Of a stretch of 64,000 nt of DNA, positions 27,888 through 36,398 are shown one piece after another. The notes under the pieces are model-generated. The model had not been told where the DNA came from. It ran no database searches and was given only the letters and a program-made list of their open reading frames with translations. Location: assembly GCF_036895565.1 (NCBI RefSeq), contig NZ_CP145904.1, positions 1,054,001 to 1,118,000 on the forward strand, in the 5' to 3' direction. A program made the translations under genes and the position numbers. Within the stretch, counting starts at the first letter, position 1. Every line of letters begins with the position of its first letter. Origin of the DNA: Flavobacterium sp. KS-LB2 (GTDB lineage: Bacteria; Bacteroidota; Bacteroidia; Flavobacteriales; Flavobacteriaceae).

Positions 27888-28697
27888 ATGGGATTGTTGA
27901 AGCGAAATCCTTTCGGACACCTATTATTTATAAAAAAATGGCTAATCCGAATCTTCGGAGCCATGACGCATAGACGGTATAGAGGATTTAATGAATTGCA
28001 AATTGAGGGTTCAGAAATAATCAGAAATTTACCAGATTCGAACGTGCTTTTTATATCTAATCATCAAACCTATTTTGCAGATGTAGTTGCTATGTTTCAT
28101 GTTTTTAATGCGAGTTTGAGCGGTCGTGAAGATTCCATCAAGAACGTTTGTTATTTATGGCAACCTAAAATGAATATCTATTACGTCGCTGCGAAGGAAA
28201 CGATGAGGGCTGGATTATTGCCAAGAATAATGGCATATGCTGGAGCTATCTCTGTAGAGCGCACTTGGCGTGCCAAAGGAGTTGATGTTCAGGAGAAAAA
28301 AGACATTAATCCTAACGATACGGAGAATATCAAAATTGCTTTAGCTGACGGTTGGGTAATTACTTTTCCGCAAGGAACTACAAAATCGTTTAAACCAGTT
28401 CGTAAAGGAACTGCACATATTATTAAACAACATAGGCCTATAGTGGTTCCTATTGTTATTGATGGTTTTCGTCGTTCTTTCGACAAGAAAGGAATCCGTA
28501 TGAAGAAAAAAGGAATTCTACAATCGTTTATTATCAAAGAACCTCTGGATATTGATTATGATAATGATACAATCGAGGAAATTGTAGAAAAAGTAGAATA
28601 TGCAATTGAGCAACATCCTTCATTCCTAAAAGTGATTCCTGCTGAAGAAATTAAAGAACAGGAAGAGTTGAATCGATTACGAAAATGGGAATATTAA
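27888..28697 (+). CDS. 1-acyl-sn-glycerol-3-phosphate acyltransferase family (PlsC-like)
   Basis: This 269-residue protein has the acyltransferase HX4D motif in LFISNHQTYFADVVAMF, a second motif around MAYAGAISVERTWR, and FPQGTTKSF in place of the FPEGTRS box. It probably transfers an acyl chain to a glycerophospholipid precursor at the inner membrane. The Gln in FPQG is a departure from the common Glu. It is a single-gene unit with its own -7 element and a strong terminator. Confidence 0.85.
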   Translation: MGLLKRNPFGHLLFIKKWLIRIFGAMTHRRYRGFNELQIEGSEIIRNLPDSNVLFISNHQTYFADVVAMFHVFNASLSGREDSIKNVCYLWQPKMNIYYVAAKETMRAGLLPRIMAYAGAISVERTWRAKGVDVQEKKDINPNDTENIKIALADGWVITFPQGTTKSFKPVRKGTAHIIKQHRPIVVPIVIDGFRRSFDKKGIRMKKKGILQSFIIKEPLDIDYDNDTIEEIVEKVEYAIEQHPSFLKVIPAEEIKEQEELNRLRKWEY

Positions 28698-28701
28698 AAT
28701 A

Positions 28702-28736
28702 AAAAAAAGAGTTCACCACGGTGAACTCTTTTTTTT
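28702..28736 (+). terminator. Bidirectional terminator
   Basis: The stem AAAAAGAGTTCACC/GGTGAACTCTTTTT is almost loop-free, with A- and T-tracts on either side. The last bases overlap the stop of the convergent membrane protein gene. Confidence 0.9.
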
Positions 28737-29367
28737 ATAAATCTATCTTTTTCAATTCTTTATAATTAGCATACAACCTTCGTAGTAGTATACCATATAC
28801 AACTCTGTAAAACAACCAAAAGGCTCCAAAGAATACTAAAGTAGTCAGAGCCAGAAACCCTACAGTTATTGCCATCACTTTTCCATTAGAGGCAATTTTA
28901 TCTTTCAGGATGCTCATCTCGGGATTATAAACAAAAGCAATTATAAACCCTATGATTAAACTTACTACTAACATCCCCAGATTGTACCAAACGTAATATT
29001 GAACCGTTTTTCGAGTTTTTAAAATGTCTTGCATTAATTGTTTTGTTGATGCAGTGGTCGAAATAGTTTTGTAATTTTTATAAAATAAATAGATAAAAAA
29101 CAATATCACGCCATAATTAAAATAAGCAAATACTTCAAAGTATTGAATTAACTCACCATGCTTCATTTTTATTAAATAATCATCACTGTTAAAACAGAGA
29201 CTTAGACACGTCCACAATAAAACTTCCAAAATACTAATGATCAAAATCCACTTCACAATCGAAGATGATTTTTTATGAATCATTTTATAAATCTCAATTT
29301 CTGTTACTTGTTCAAAAGAATTATCATTCTTCTGCCAGTCTTTTTTTAATAAATCCAGCTCTTTCAT
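28735..29367 (-). CDS. Four-helix membrane protein, putative partner of the ECF sigma factor
   Basis: This 210-residue protein has a charged cytosolic N-terminus (MKELDLLKKDWQKND) and four hydrophobic helices (about 38-58, 80-97, 125-147, 165-188). It lacks the zinc anti-sigma signature HxxxCxxC. Its start overlaps the sigma gene's stop by four bases (ATGA), so the two are cotranscribed and coupled. That pairing is the main reason to suspect an anti-sigma or sensor role. Confidence 0.7.
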   Translation of the reverse strand: MKELDLLKKDWQKNDNSFEQVTEIEIYKMIHKKSSSIVKWILIISILEVLLWTCLSLCFNSDDYLIKMKHGELIQYFEVFAYFNYGVILFFIYLFYKNYKTISTTASTKQLMQDILKTRKTVQYYVWYNLGMLVVSLIIGFIIAFVYNPEMSILKDKIASNGKVMAITVGFLALTTLVFFGAFWLFYRVVYGILLRRLYANYKELKKIDL

Positions 29368-29867
29368 ACGCCTAATGGATTTAATATTTTTTTTAATTTC
29401 CCTTTAATTCTATTCATTTTCACCCTTGCATTTACTTCGCTAATTCCTAATGTTTCTGATATTTCCTGGTAATCCTTATCTTCCAGATACATAAATATCA
29501 ATGCCTTCTCAATGTCATTCAGCTGATAAACCGCTTTATACATTAGTTTTAATTGTTCTTCCTCCTCATAATCATATTCAACATCATTCAGGAAATGTTG
29601 TCGTCCTTCAAATTCGATAGTATTTATGGATCGTTTTGTTTTTCGGTACAAAGTAATTGCCGTATTCAGCGCGACTCGATAGGCCCATGTAGAAAATTTA
29701 CTTTCGCCCCTAAATTTTGGAAAAGCCTTCCATAACTGAATCGTAATTTCCTGAAACAAATCCTTATGAGCATCATCGCCATTAGTATACAACCTACAAA
29801 TCTTGTGGATTATATTCTGATTTTCCTGCAACTGCTTTACAAAAGAATGTTCTAGATTATCACTCAT
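29364..29867 (-). CDS. ECF-type RNA polymerase sigma factor
   Basis: From the ATG at 29867 this is a 167-residue sigma-70 family factor. Region 2 is visible as HKDLFQEITIQLWKAFPKFR and KFSTWAYRVALNTAITLYRK. Region 4 is KLMYKAVYQLNDIEKALIFM and YQEISETLGISEVNARVKMN. A longer frame opens at 29912, but the extra residues are not sigma-like. The downstream gene overlaps by four bases and encodes a four-helix membrane protein, a typical arrangement for membrane control of an ECF factor. Confidence 0.9.
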   Translation of the reverse strand: MSDNLEHSFVKQLQENQNIIHKICRLYTNGDDAHKDLFQEITIQLWKAFPKFRGESKFSTWAYRVALNTAITLYRKTKRSINTIEFEGRQHFLNDVEYDYEEEEQLKLMYKAVYQLNDIEKALIFMYLEDKDYQEISETLGISEVNARVKMNRIKGKLKKILNPLGV

Positions 29868-30117
29868 ATATACGTTAGTAAACCAATACTGGTTTTTGTT
29901 ACAAAGTAGCACATTTTTTTTAGTAGCACAACAGTATTCATTTCATAATTATGATTCGTCCCTCTGTATATTACAATCTTTATTTTCTGAAAAATCAGAA
30001 AAATAAAGGATTTCCATTGCCATCGGGGCTAGTTTACACGTTTAGTTTCCTGAAAACCTTTTCCATAAAACAAAAATTTCGATACTATTTGATGAAATTC
30101 AACAATAGAAAACATCG

Positions 30118-30125
30118 TATCTTTG
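30118..30125 (+). promoter_or_regulatory. -7 element for the NADH dehydrogenase gene
   Basis: TATCTTTG matches TAnnTTTG and ends 29 bp before the ATG at 30155. It lies inside the longer open frame, which argues against the upstream start at 29951. Confidence 0.55.
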
Positions 30126-30154
30126 AGTATCAACAATTCAGAATTTTTTTAAAC

Positions 30155-31459
30155 ATGAACATCCCAAATTCAGCTCTACCCAGAATAGTTATCATTGGCG
30201 GAGGTTTCGCAGGAATTGCATTAGCCAAAAAACTAAAAAATAAAAAAGTTCAGGTTGTCCTTTTAGACAAACACAATTACCATACCTTTCAACCTTTATT
30301 ATATCAAGTAGCAACTGGCGGTCTCGAAGCAGGCTCCATTGCATACCCAATCCGAAAAGTAATTCAGGAATACGATGACGTTTACTTTAGGCTCACCAAC
30401 GTCCAAGAAATCGATACGAAAAACCAAAAAATAATTACCGAAATTGGAGAATTAAAGTACGATTATCTGGTGATTGCCACGGGCTCCAAAACTAATTATT
30501 TTGGCAATAAAGAAATCGAGCGCAACAGTATGGCAATGAAAACCATACCACAATCGCTCAATATTAGAAGTCTAATTTTAGAAAATTTCGAGCAAGCCGT
30601 TTTAACCACCGATGTAGGGGAACAAAATAGTCTCATTAATTTTGTACTAGTAGGTGGCGGACCAACAGGAGTAGAGTTAGCAGGCGCTTTGGCCGAAATG
30701 AAAAAAGCAATTCTCCAAAAAGATTATCCTGATCTTGATATCGCCAAAATGCAAATAAATTTGATTCAAAGTGGAGATAGGATCTTAAATACTATGAGTG
30801 AAGAATCCTCTCAAGCTGCCGAAAAATTTCTAACGAGTTTAGGAGTTAAAATCTGGAAAAACGTACGTGTTACTAATTACGACGGACGCACCATTATCAC
30901 AAATTCTGATTTGACTTTTGAAACTGCCACTGTAATCTGGACTGCCGGCGTTCAAGGTGCACTTGTGGCTGGATTGGATGGTAAATCTTTAGTTGAAAAA
31001 GTAGAACGCATCAGAGTTAATGAGTACAGTCAGGTGATTGGTTATAATAATATTTTTGCCATAGGTGATATTGCCTCAATGGAGTCCGAAACCTATCCGC
31101 AAGGACATCCCATGATGGCGCAACCAGCGATGCAGCAAGGAGAATTATTGGGTGAAAACCTGGTGAAATTAATAGAAAACAAACCAATGGAAGCTTTTCA
31201 ATACAATGATAAAGGTTCTATGGCAACGATAGGAAGAAATAAAGCGGTTGTAGATTTACCAAAATATCATTTCAGTGGTATTTTCGCCTGGTTTGTATGG
31301 ATGTTTGTCCACTTGTTTTCGCTTATTGGGTTTAAAAATAAAGCAGTAGTTTTCTTAAATTGGGTGTACAATTACATTCGTTTTGATCGTGAAGGACGTT
31401 TAATTATACGACCGTATAAAAAGAAAAGTTTCACGACATTTACAAGTGATGAAGTTTAA
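30155..31459 (+). CDS. Type II NADH:quinone dehydrogenase
   Basis: This 434-residue flavoprotein (from the ATG at 30155) oxidises NADH and reduces quinone without pumping protons. It has the FAD Rossmann motif IVIIGGGFAGIALAKKL, YHTFQPLLYQVATGGLE, the NADH Rossmann motif FVLVGGGPTGVELAGALAE, and NNIFAIGDIAS for the FAD ribityl contact. A C-terminal amphipathic or hydrophobic stretch (FAWFVWMFVHLFSLIGF) attaches it to the membrane. The open frame extends 68 codons upstream, but that part is not family-like and contains the promoter element. Confidence 0.92.
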   Translation: MNIPNSALPRIVIIGGGFAGIALAKKLKNKKVQVVLLDKHNYHTFQPLLYQVATGGLEAGSIAYPIRKVIQEYDDVYFRLTNVQEIDTKNQKIITEIGELKYDYLVIATGSKTNYFGNKEIERNSMAMKTIPQSLNIRSLILENFEQAVLTTDVGEQNSLINFVLVGGGPTGVELAGALAEMKKAILQKDYPDLDIAKMQINLIQSGDRILNTMSEESSQAAEKFLTSLGVKIWKNVRVTNYDGRTIITNSDLTFETATVIWTAGVQGALVAGLDGKSLVEKVERIRVNEYSQVIGYNNIFAIGDIASMESETYPQGHPMMAQPAMQQGELLGENLVKLIENKPMEAFQYNDKGSMATIGRNKAVVDLPKYHFSGIFAWFVWMFVHLFSLIGFKNKAVVFLNWVYNYIRFDREGRLIIRPYKKKSFTTFTSDEV

Positions 31460-31729
31460 ATAAATTTTTTAAGATAAAGACAATTTGTGTATAAAAATAA
31501 TAATTTTTCATGCTGTGTTTTTATTCTTACATAGTTAAAAATTAGTACTTAAAAGCGTGTAGAGTAATTCTTATAACTATTTGATAATCAGTTTTTTAAC
31601 AAAATTATAATAATTGTAATTAATTGAAAATCAATAAGTTAGTCTTTGAAGAATGATTTGGCATTTTAATTGGATTTTTTTGAATGATTTTTGATTTAAT
31701 TTTATAGTTCAATTAAAATTCAGGAGATA
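31460..31729. other. Gene-free leader region with a block shared with the small-RNA locus
   Basis: This 270-bp AT-rich region precedes the polyketide-synthase-like gene. At 31611-31641 it contains a 31-base block (TAATTGTAATTAATTGAAAA...) with about 27 identities to 40071-40101, which lies upstream of the first small-RNA unit. A near-consensus TAATTTTA lies at 31697-31704. The start codon is preceded by CAGGAGATA, an unusually good Shine-Dalgarno for this group. Confidence 0.5.
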
Positions 31730-32950
31730 ATGAAAAACGTTATACTTTCCAATTTTCACCCTATTCTAGTAGGTAAATTGATAGACCAGAAAAAGCTAAA
31801 TCAATACACAAAATTTTTATATTATCACTTTCAGAACCTTCCAAAATTCGGTCTAACAGGAAATGGGGCTTTTGATAATGAACCTATTACTTTTGAGCTT
31901 ATATCCGATCAGGTGGATAAGTATGCTGTTTCTTCTGAGAGTATTAATAGTAGACAAAGTATTATTTTTGAGGAAGTAGAGGATTTTATTGAGCATATAA
32001 TGGAAGTTACTTCTCCTTCAGGATATCATTTTCCTGCTGGTTTCGAAGTGAAATCTGGAAATCTTTATGGACCTAAAATTGAGGTTCGTATGGAATGGTT
32101 CAAAAGAAAAATGGGATATGTTTTTGATCAATTTTATTTAAAAACCAATACAAGTCCAGAAAATCTCATACATGTTACTTGCTCGGGTTATTCTTCGCCA
32201 AGTGTCGCTCAAGAGGCAGTAATAGATAGGGATTGGGAAACGGTACAAGTTACGCATTCCTATCACATGGGCTGTTATGGAGCTTTTCCGGCAATTCGTA
32301 CAGGAAGAAGTTTGCTGTGTGCCAGTTCAACTAAAGGTAGGGTAGATGTGGTTCACACAGAATTATTATCAGCACATTTAAACCTGACTGAATTTTCGAA
32401 TTCAAATATTATGATTTGTTCCCTTTTCGCAGATGGATTTATTGGGTATTCCTTGTTCGATGAAGAATCTTTTTTGAATGATGATGCATTTCCAGAGAAA
32501 AAAGGACTACGAATTTTAGCGGCTCATGAAGTCATCATACCAGATTCGTTAGAGGATATGTCTTGGGATTTAGGAGAATATAATTTTTTAATGACGTTGT
32601 CTAAGCGAGTGCCCGTTTTTATTCGTAAAAATATAAAACCTTTTTTGACTACACTTTGTAATAAAGGGAATGTCAATCTTGAAGACCAAAAAGGGAATAT
32701 GCATTTTGCAATACATCCAGGCGGACCAAAAATCATTGATTATGTTATAGATGCCATTGGTTTGGCAAAAGAACAAGCCAATTGGTCTTATGAAATTTTG
32801 CGCCGTCAGGGGAACATGTCTTCTGCCACGATTCCACATATTTTTAATGAAATTATAAACGACTCAAACATTGAATCAGGAAAGAAAATTGTAGCAATGG
32901 CATTTGGTCCAGGACTTACTGCTACTGGTTTGTTATTGGAAAAACTATAA
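31730..32950 (+). CDS. Type III polyketide synthase-like (chalcone/stilbene synthase superfamily) enzyme
   Basis: This 406-residue thiolase-fold protein has the catalytic triad positions of condensing enzymes: C182 (YHMGCYGAFPAIRTG), H329 (FAIHPGGPKI) and N362 (GNMSSATIP). The C-terminal GPGLTATGLLLEKL is the ending seen in type III polyketide synthases and KAS III relatives. It would condense acyl-CoA or acyl-ACP starters with malonyl units to make an alkylpyrone- or resorcinol-type product. No tailoring genes flank it. A DarB-like or KAS III role is an alternative. Confidence 0.8.
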   Translation: MKNVILSNFHPILVGKLIDQKKLNQYTKFLYYHFQNLPKFGLTGNGAFDNEPITFELISDQVDKYAVSSESINSRQSIIFEEVEDFIEHIMEVTSPSGYHFPAGFEVKSGNLYGPKIEVRMEWFKRKMGYVFDQFYLKTNTSPENLIHVTCSGYSSPSVAQEAVIDRDWETVQVTHSYHMGCYGAFPAIRTGRSLLCASSTKGRVDVVHTELLSAHLNLTEFSNSNIMICSLFADGFIGYSLFDEESFLNDDAFPEKKGLRILAAHEVIIPDSLEDMSWDLGEYNFLMTLSKRVPVFIRKNIKPFLTTLCNKGNVNLEDQKGNMHFAIHPGGPKIIDYVIDAIGLAKEQANWSYEILRRQGNMSSATIPHIFNEIINDSNIESGKKIVAMAFGPGLTATGLLLEKL

Positions 32951-33003
32951 TTTTAAAGATAAATATTAAACCTAATTTGTTTTGATTAGTTTTTACGTGT
33001 AAC

Positions 33004-34065
33004 TCATAGCTTTCTTTCTTGGTAGTAGTTTACCATTAAATTTACAAATTTACTATAGCCTTCTAAGCCATCTTTTTGCTGATTTATTTTTAGAAATCTA
33101 TCGTAAAAAGCATGAAAACCCTTGTCAATAATAGTATCGTACTGCTTCCAAAAATGCTCACTTTCTTTGTAGTTTTTTAAAATTCCGGGATGTATAGTCT
33201 TCATTAATTGTTTGAAAATCTTCTCGTCACGTGCTTGCCAATTGCCTAAGCAATACCGCAAGGCCATACTGTAACCCGAATATTGAATGTATACATTATC
33301 ATTTTTTATGGATGCTAAGAATCCAATAAAGTTGCATTCACTTTCACTGGCAAAACCCATTTGATGTGCCATTTCATGATTAGTAGTCATGGGGAAACTG
33401 TACATTGGCCCCAGATAATTAACTTGTGCTTCATTCGTAAACGGATTCAAATAGCCACCAAAACCCATATAGGTCAATGGCAAACTGATGATTGATTTTT
33501 TGGTGCTTAAATGGGTATACGTGAAATACGGATGTTCTTCGGCTAGTTTTTTGTATCCATTCAAATTCATCTTGAAAACTTGATTTTGAGAATACGGGAA
33601 TACTACTTTTAAGCTGTCGTTTTTTGTAATCTGTTTTTGGATGGCGTTTGTTTTAGCGATTAACTTTTTGGTGAAAACCAATAAATCAGCATCTGAATAC
33701 TCTTTTTTAATCTCCATTTTTTCAAAAAGTGGTTGGCGGTAATAATTCAACGCCCACAGTGAATGAAATAAGAAATAGAACACTGAAACAAAACTTAGTA
33801 TAGATATTATATTGTTTTTCCATTTTAATTTCCAAGATTTTCGTTGGTTCCAAAACCATTTCAGAATAAAACTAATGGCAACAATATAAATTAAATCCCC
33901 CAAAGAAAACGGAATGCTGCCCAATGCTGATCTTGAAAATTTTGAAAGTATTGGATAAAAACCAGTACTGTAAAACTGTTCCACTTGTAGCGGAAAATAG
34001 GGTAGTACCTGCAAAATTAATATTTGGACAAAAAGAAAGAAAGAAAGGAAATATTTTGTTCGCAC
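33004..34065 (-). CDS. DUF3810 membrane protein with a zinc-metallopeptidase-like HExxH motif
   Basis: This 353-residue protein has N-terminal membrane helices (about 5-22, 55-70, 85-110) and a large domain carrying TTNHEMAHQMGFASESE. There HEMAH is an HExxH zinc motif and ESE may provide the third ligand. This is the DUF3810 pattern, probably a membrane-bound peptidase of unknown substrate. The start codon appears to be GTG at 34065; a nearby ATG at 34070 is out of frame. Confidence 0.82.
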   Translation of the reverse strand: MRTKYFLSFFLFVQILILQVLPYFPLQVEQFYSTGFYPILSKFSRSALGSIPFSLGDLIYIVAISFILKWFWNQRKSWKLKWKNNIISILSFVSVFYFLFHSLWALNYYRQPLFEKMEIKKEYSDADLLVFTKKLIAKTNAIQKQITKNDSLKVVFPYSQNQVFKMNLNGYKKLAEEHPYFTYTHLSTKKSIISLPLTYMGFGGYLNPFTNEAQVNYLGPMYSFPMTTNHEMAHQMGFASESECNFIGFLASIKNDNVYIQYSGYSMALRYCLGNWQARDEKIFKQLMKTIHPGILKNYKESEHFWKQYDTIIDKGFHAFYDRFLKINQQKDGLEGYSKFVNLMVNYYQERKL

Positions 34066-34133
34066 AGCATGAATTTTAGTAGTGTAAATATAATTACAAT
34101 ATCAATTAGTATCGATAAAGAATTTAAACTTTG

Positions 34134-34141
34134 TAACTTTG
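34134..34141 (+). promoter_or_regulatory. -7 element for pepD
   Basis: TAACTTTG matches TAnnTTTG and ends 34 bp before the ATG at 34176. Confidence 0.5.
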
Positions 34142-34175
34142 GGCTTTGTAAATGTTAAACCTCAAACAAAAATAA

Positions 34176-35639
34176 ATGAGTCAAGAAATAAGAAATCTGG
34201 AACCAAAAGCGCTTTGGAATAAGTTTGCCGATTTGAATGCTGTACCACGTCCTTCTAAAAAAGAAGACCGGGTAATTGCATTCATGAAAAACTTTGGCGA
34301 GAGCCTTGGATTAGAGACTTTTGAAGATGAAATTCGCAATGTAATCATACGTAAACCTTCAACCGCAGGAATGGAAAACCGAAAAGCAATCGTACTTCAA
34401 GGGCATTTGGATATGGTACACCAAAAAAATTCGGATACCGTTTTTGATTTCGATACACAAGGAATCGATATGTATGTGGATGGAGATTGGGTTCGTGCTC
34501 GCGGAACAACTCTTGGTGCAGATAATGGTCTTGGAGTTGCTGCTATCATGGCAATCTTGGAAAGTACTGATATTCCACATCCTGCCATTGAAGCTTTGTT
34601 TACTATTGACGAGGAAACGGGAATGACAGGAGCGTTGAATTTAAAAGGAGGTGTTTTACAAGGTCAAATCCTTTTGAACTTAGATACTGAAGAGGATGAT
34701 GAAATAGATATTGGTTGTGCAGGAGGAATTGATGTGACCGCTACTGCTGAATATGATGAAGAGGAAACTCCGGAAGGTTCTGTAGGATATACGATTACTG
34801 TAAAAGGCTTGAAAGGTGGACATTCTGGAATGGATATTCACAAAGGGCTGGGTAATGCCAATAAAATCATGAACCGATTGTTATTTGATGGTTTTGATAA
34901 TTTTGGTTTGCAAATATCCGAAATAAAAGGTGGAAGTTTACGTAATGCGATTCCCCGTGAAAGTCAAGCAAAAGTAATTATTGCCGAAGTGTATGATGAA
35001 GCTTTTGTTTTTGACATGCAGCAAATTGTAAACGAAATTAAAACGGAGCTAAAAACAACAGAACCAAATTTAGAAGTTGTTTTTGAAAAAATGGAGGTAA
35101 CTCCTGTTAAAGTAATGCCTTCAATTGCTCAGTTTTACTTTGTAAGAGCAATGTATACTGCTCATAATGGTGTTTATAGAATGAGTGCCGATTTTGACGA
35201 TTTAGTAGAAACATCCAACAATATTGCAAAAGTAATAGTAGGTGAAGGACAACTTTCTGTACAATGTTTGACACGTTCTTCAGTTGAAACCTCTAAATTT
35301 GATTTAGCTAACGCGTTGCGTTCTGCTTTTGAATTAATGGGTTGTGAAGTAGAATTTTCAGGTTCTTATCCGGGTTGGACGCCAAATTCTAAATCAGAGA
35401 TTTTAGATGTTTTAGTTCCAATTTATGAAAAACAAAACGGCGAAAAACCAAAAGTAGTTGCTTGTCACGCTGGTTTAGAATGTGGGATTCTGGGAACTAA
35501 TTATCCTGATATGGACATGATTTCTTTTGGACCAACAATTCATGGAGCACATTCCCCAGATGAAAGAGCAAGTATTTCTTCTTCTCAGAAATTCTGGAAA
35601 TTTTTACTTGAAATACTAGCCAATATTCCGGTGAAATAG
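34176..35639 (+). CDS. pepD: Aminoacyl-histidine dipeptidase (M20 peptidase)
   Basis: This 487-residue cytosolic zinc peptidase cleaves Xaa-His and other dipeptides. The metal-site motifs are present: VLQGHLDMVHQKN, TLGADNGLGVA, TIDEETGMTGAL, NLDTEEDDEIDIGCAGG and the late FGPTIHGAHSPDERASI. The lid-domain phrase KGLKGGHSGMDIHKGLGNA is typical of PepD. The length agrees with the family. It is a single-gene unit ending in nested hairpins. Confidence 0.95.
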   Translation: MSQEIRNLEPKALWNKFADLNAVPRPSKKEDRVIAFMKNFGESLGLETFEDEIRNVIIRKPSTAGMENRKAIVLQGHLDMVHQKNSDTVFDFDTQGIDMYVDGDWVRARGTTLGADNGLGVAAIMAILESTDIPHPAIEALFTIDEETGMTGALNLKGGVLQGQILLNLDTEEDDEIDIGCAGGIDVTATAEYDEEETPEGSVGYTITVKGLKGGHSGMDIHKGLGNANKIMNRLLFDGFDNFGLQISEIKGGSLRNAIPRESQAKVIIAEVYDEAFVFDMQQIVNEIKTELKTTEPNLEVVFEKMEVTPVKVMPSIAQFYFVRAMYTAHNGVYRMSADFDDLVETSNNIAKVIVGEGQLSVQCLTRSSVETSKFDLANALRSAFELMGCEVEFSGSYPGWTPNSKSEILDVLVPIYEKQNGEKPKVVACHAGLECGILGTNYPDMDMISFGPTIHGAHSPDERASISSSQKFWKFLLEILANIPVK

Positions 35640-35642
35640 TAT

Positions 35643-35719
35643 TCAGTGTTCAGTATTAAAAAAAAATAGTGTTCAGTAACAAACGAAACTGAACACTATA
35701 ATCTGAATACTGAACACTA
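35643..35719 (+). terminator. Nested double hairpin between pepD and the small lysine-rich gene
   Basis: The box AGTGTTCAGT occurs twice and its inverse ACTGAACACT twice. They form an inner stem (35667-35677 with 35688-35698) and an outer stem (35643-35656 with 35706-35719), and a T-run follows. Two alternative pairings are possible because the boxes are nearly identical. It probably terminates both convergent transcripts. Confidence 0.75.
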
Positions 35720-35723
35720 ATTT

Positions 35724-35834
35724 TTAGTCTCTTTTAGGAGCATTCTTCTTATCTCTTTTTTCTTCTTTCTTTTCTTTAGCCGTTTTTAAAGGTTCTTTTT
35801 TTACGGTCTTTTTAGCGTCTTGACTTTTTGCCAT
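35724..35834 (-). CDS. Very small lysine-rich basic protein (36 residues)
   Basis: The ATG at 35832-35834 opens a 36-codon frame ending in TAA at 35724-35726. The peptide begins MAKSQDAKKTVKKEPL, continues with KTAKEKKEEK, and ends NAPKRD. Nearly half its residues are Lys or Arg and it has no hydrophobic core, like small nucleic-acid- or ribosome-binding peptides. I recall similar short MAK...KTAKEKK proteins in flavobacterial genomes, which supports it being real. It ends beside the double hairpin. Confidence 0.65.
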   Translation of the reverse strand: MAKSQDAKKTVKKEPLKTAKEKKEEKRDKKNAPKRD

Positions 35835-35910
35835 GTTAGGGGTATTTAGGTTTTGTTTTTATTACTTGATAAAAGTAAATGTATATAATATTTTTGATTT
35901 GTTTTGAATA

Positions 35911-36249
35911 TTATTTTAAAAAATCCCCATCGATGATTAATAATTCAACTCCATTAGCGGTTATAGAACGATGTGAACTTATATCATCTGAGACTACATA
36001 TGTCATTCCTTTAGAAAGTTGAAATTGCTCTCCAGATTCTAATTCACTAATAAAATCACCTTCAAGGCAATGGACAATGTGTCCTTTTTGACACCAATGA
36101 TCGGCTAAGTAGTCTTTAGAGTAGGTTACTTTACGAATTCGAAGGCCGGCTAGTTGTATGGTTTGCCAATGTGCTATTCCAGTTGTCCCGATATGTTCGG
36201 TTTTTTCGATTAAATCCCAATTGATAGTTTGGAAGGGTATGGCAGCCAT
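35911..36249 (-). CDS. DHCW-motif cupin-fold protein
   Basis: This 112-residue single-domain cupin contains YLADHWCQKGHIVHCLEGDF, in which DHCW-type residues (here ADHWC) and the two histidines form the probable metal site, and FQLSKGMTYVVSDD as the second cupin motif. Members are small enzymes or sensors of unknown substrate. The frame starts MAAIPFQTINWDLI. It is a single gene with a terminator on its upstream side belonging to other units. Confidence 0.85.
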   Translation of the reverse strand: MAAIPFQTINWDLIEKTEHIGTTGIAHWQTIQLAGLRIRKVTYSKDYLADHWCQKGHIVHCLEGDFISELESGEQFQLSKGMTYVVSDDISSHRSITANGVELLIIDGDFLK

Positions 36250-36312
36250 AGAATTTATTGTTTGGATTAATTAATTGCTATAAAAATCGAATCTTATACG
36301 CTTTAAAATAGA

Positions 36313-36350
36313 AATCCCCAACTTCTTTCAGAATCGGGGATTAAATTATT
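36313..36350 (-). terminator. Hairpin between minus-strand genes
   Basis: The stem AATCCCC/GGGGATT (36313-36319 with 36336-36342) has a 16-nt loop. T-rich sequence follows on the plus strand, while the minus-strand side is less T-rich, so its direction is uncertain. It separates the cupin gene from the next gene upstream of it. Confidence 0.5.
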
Positions 36351-36398
36351 TTTTTATTCCAAAATAATTAGTTGTTTGAGTAAGATTGAATACTGGAT

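Noticed and set aside
29951..30154. N-terminal extension of the type II NADH dehydrogenase
   Set aside because: The 68 extra residues are unlike the family, and the TATCTTTG promoter element lies inside them.
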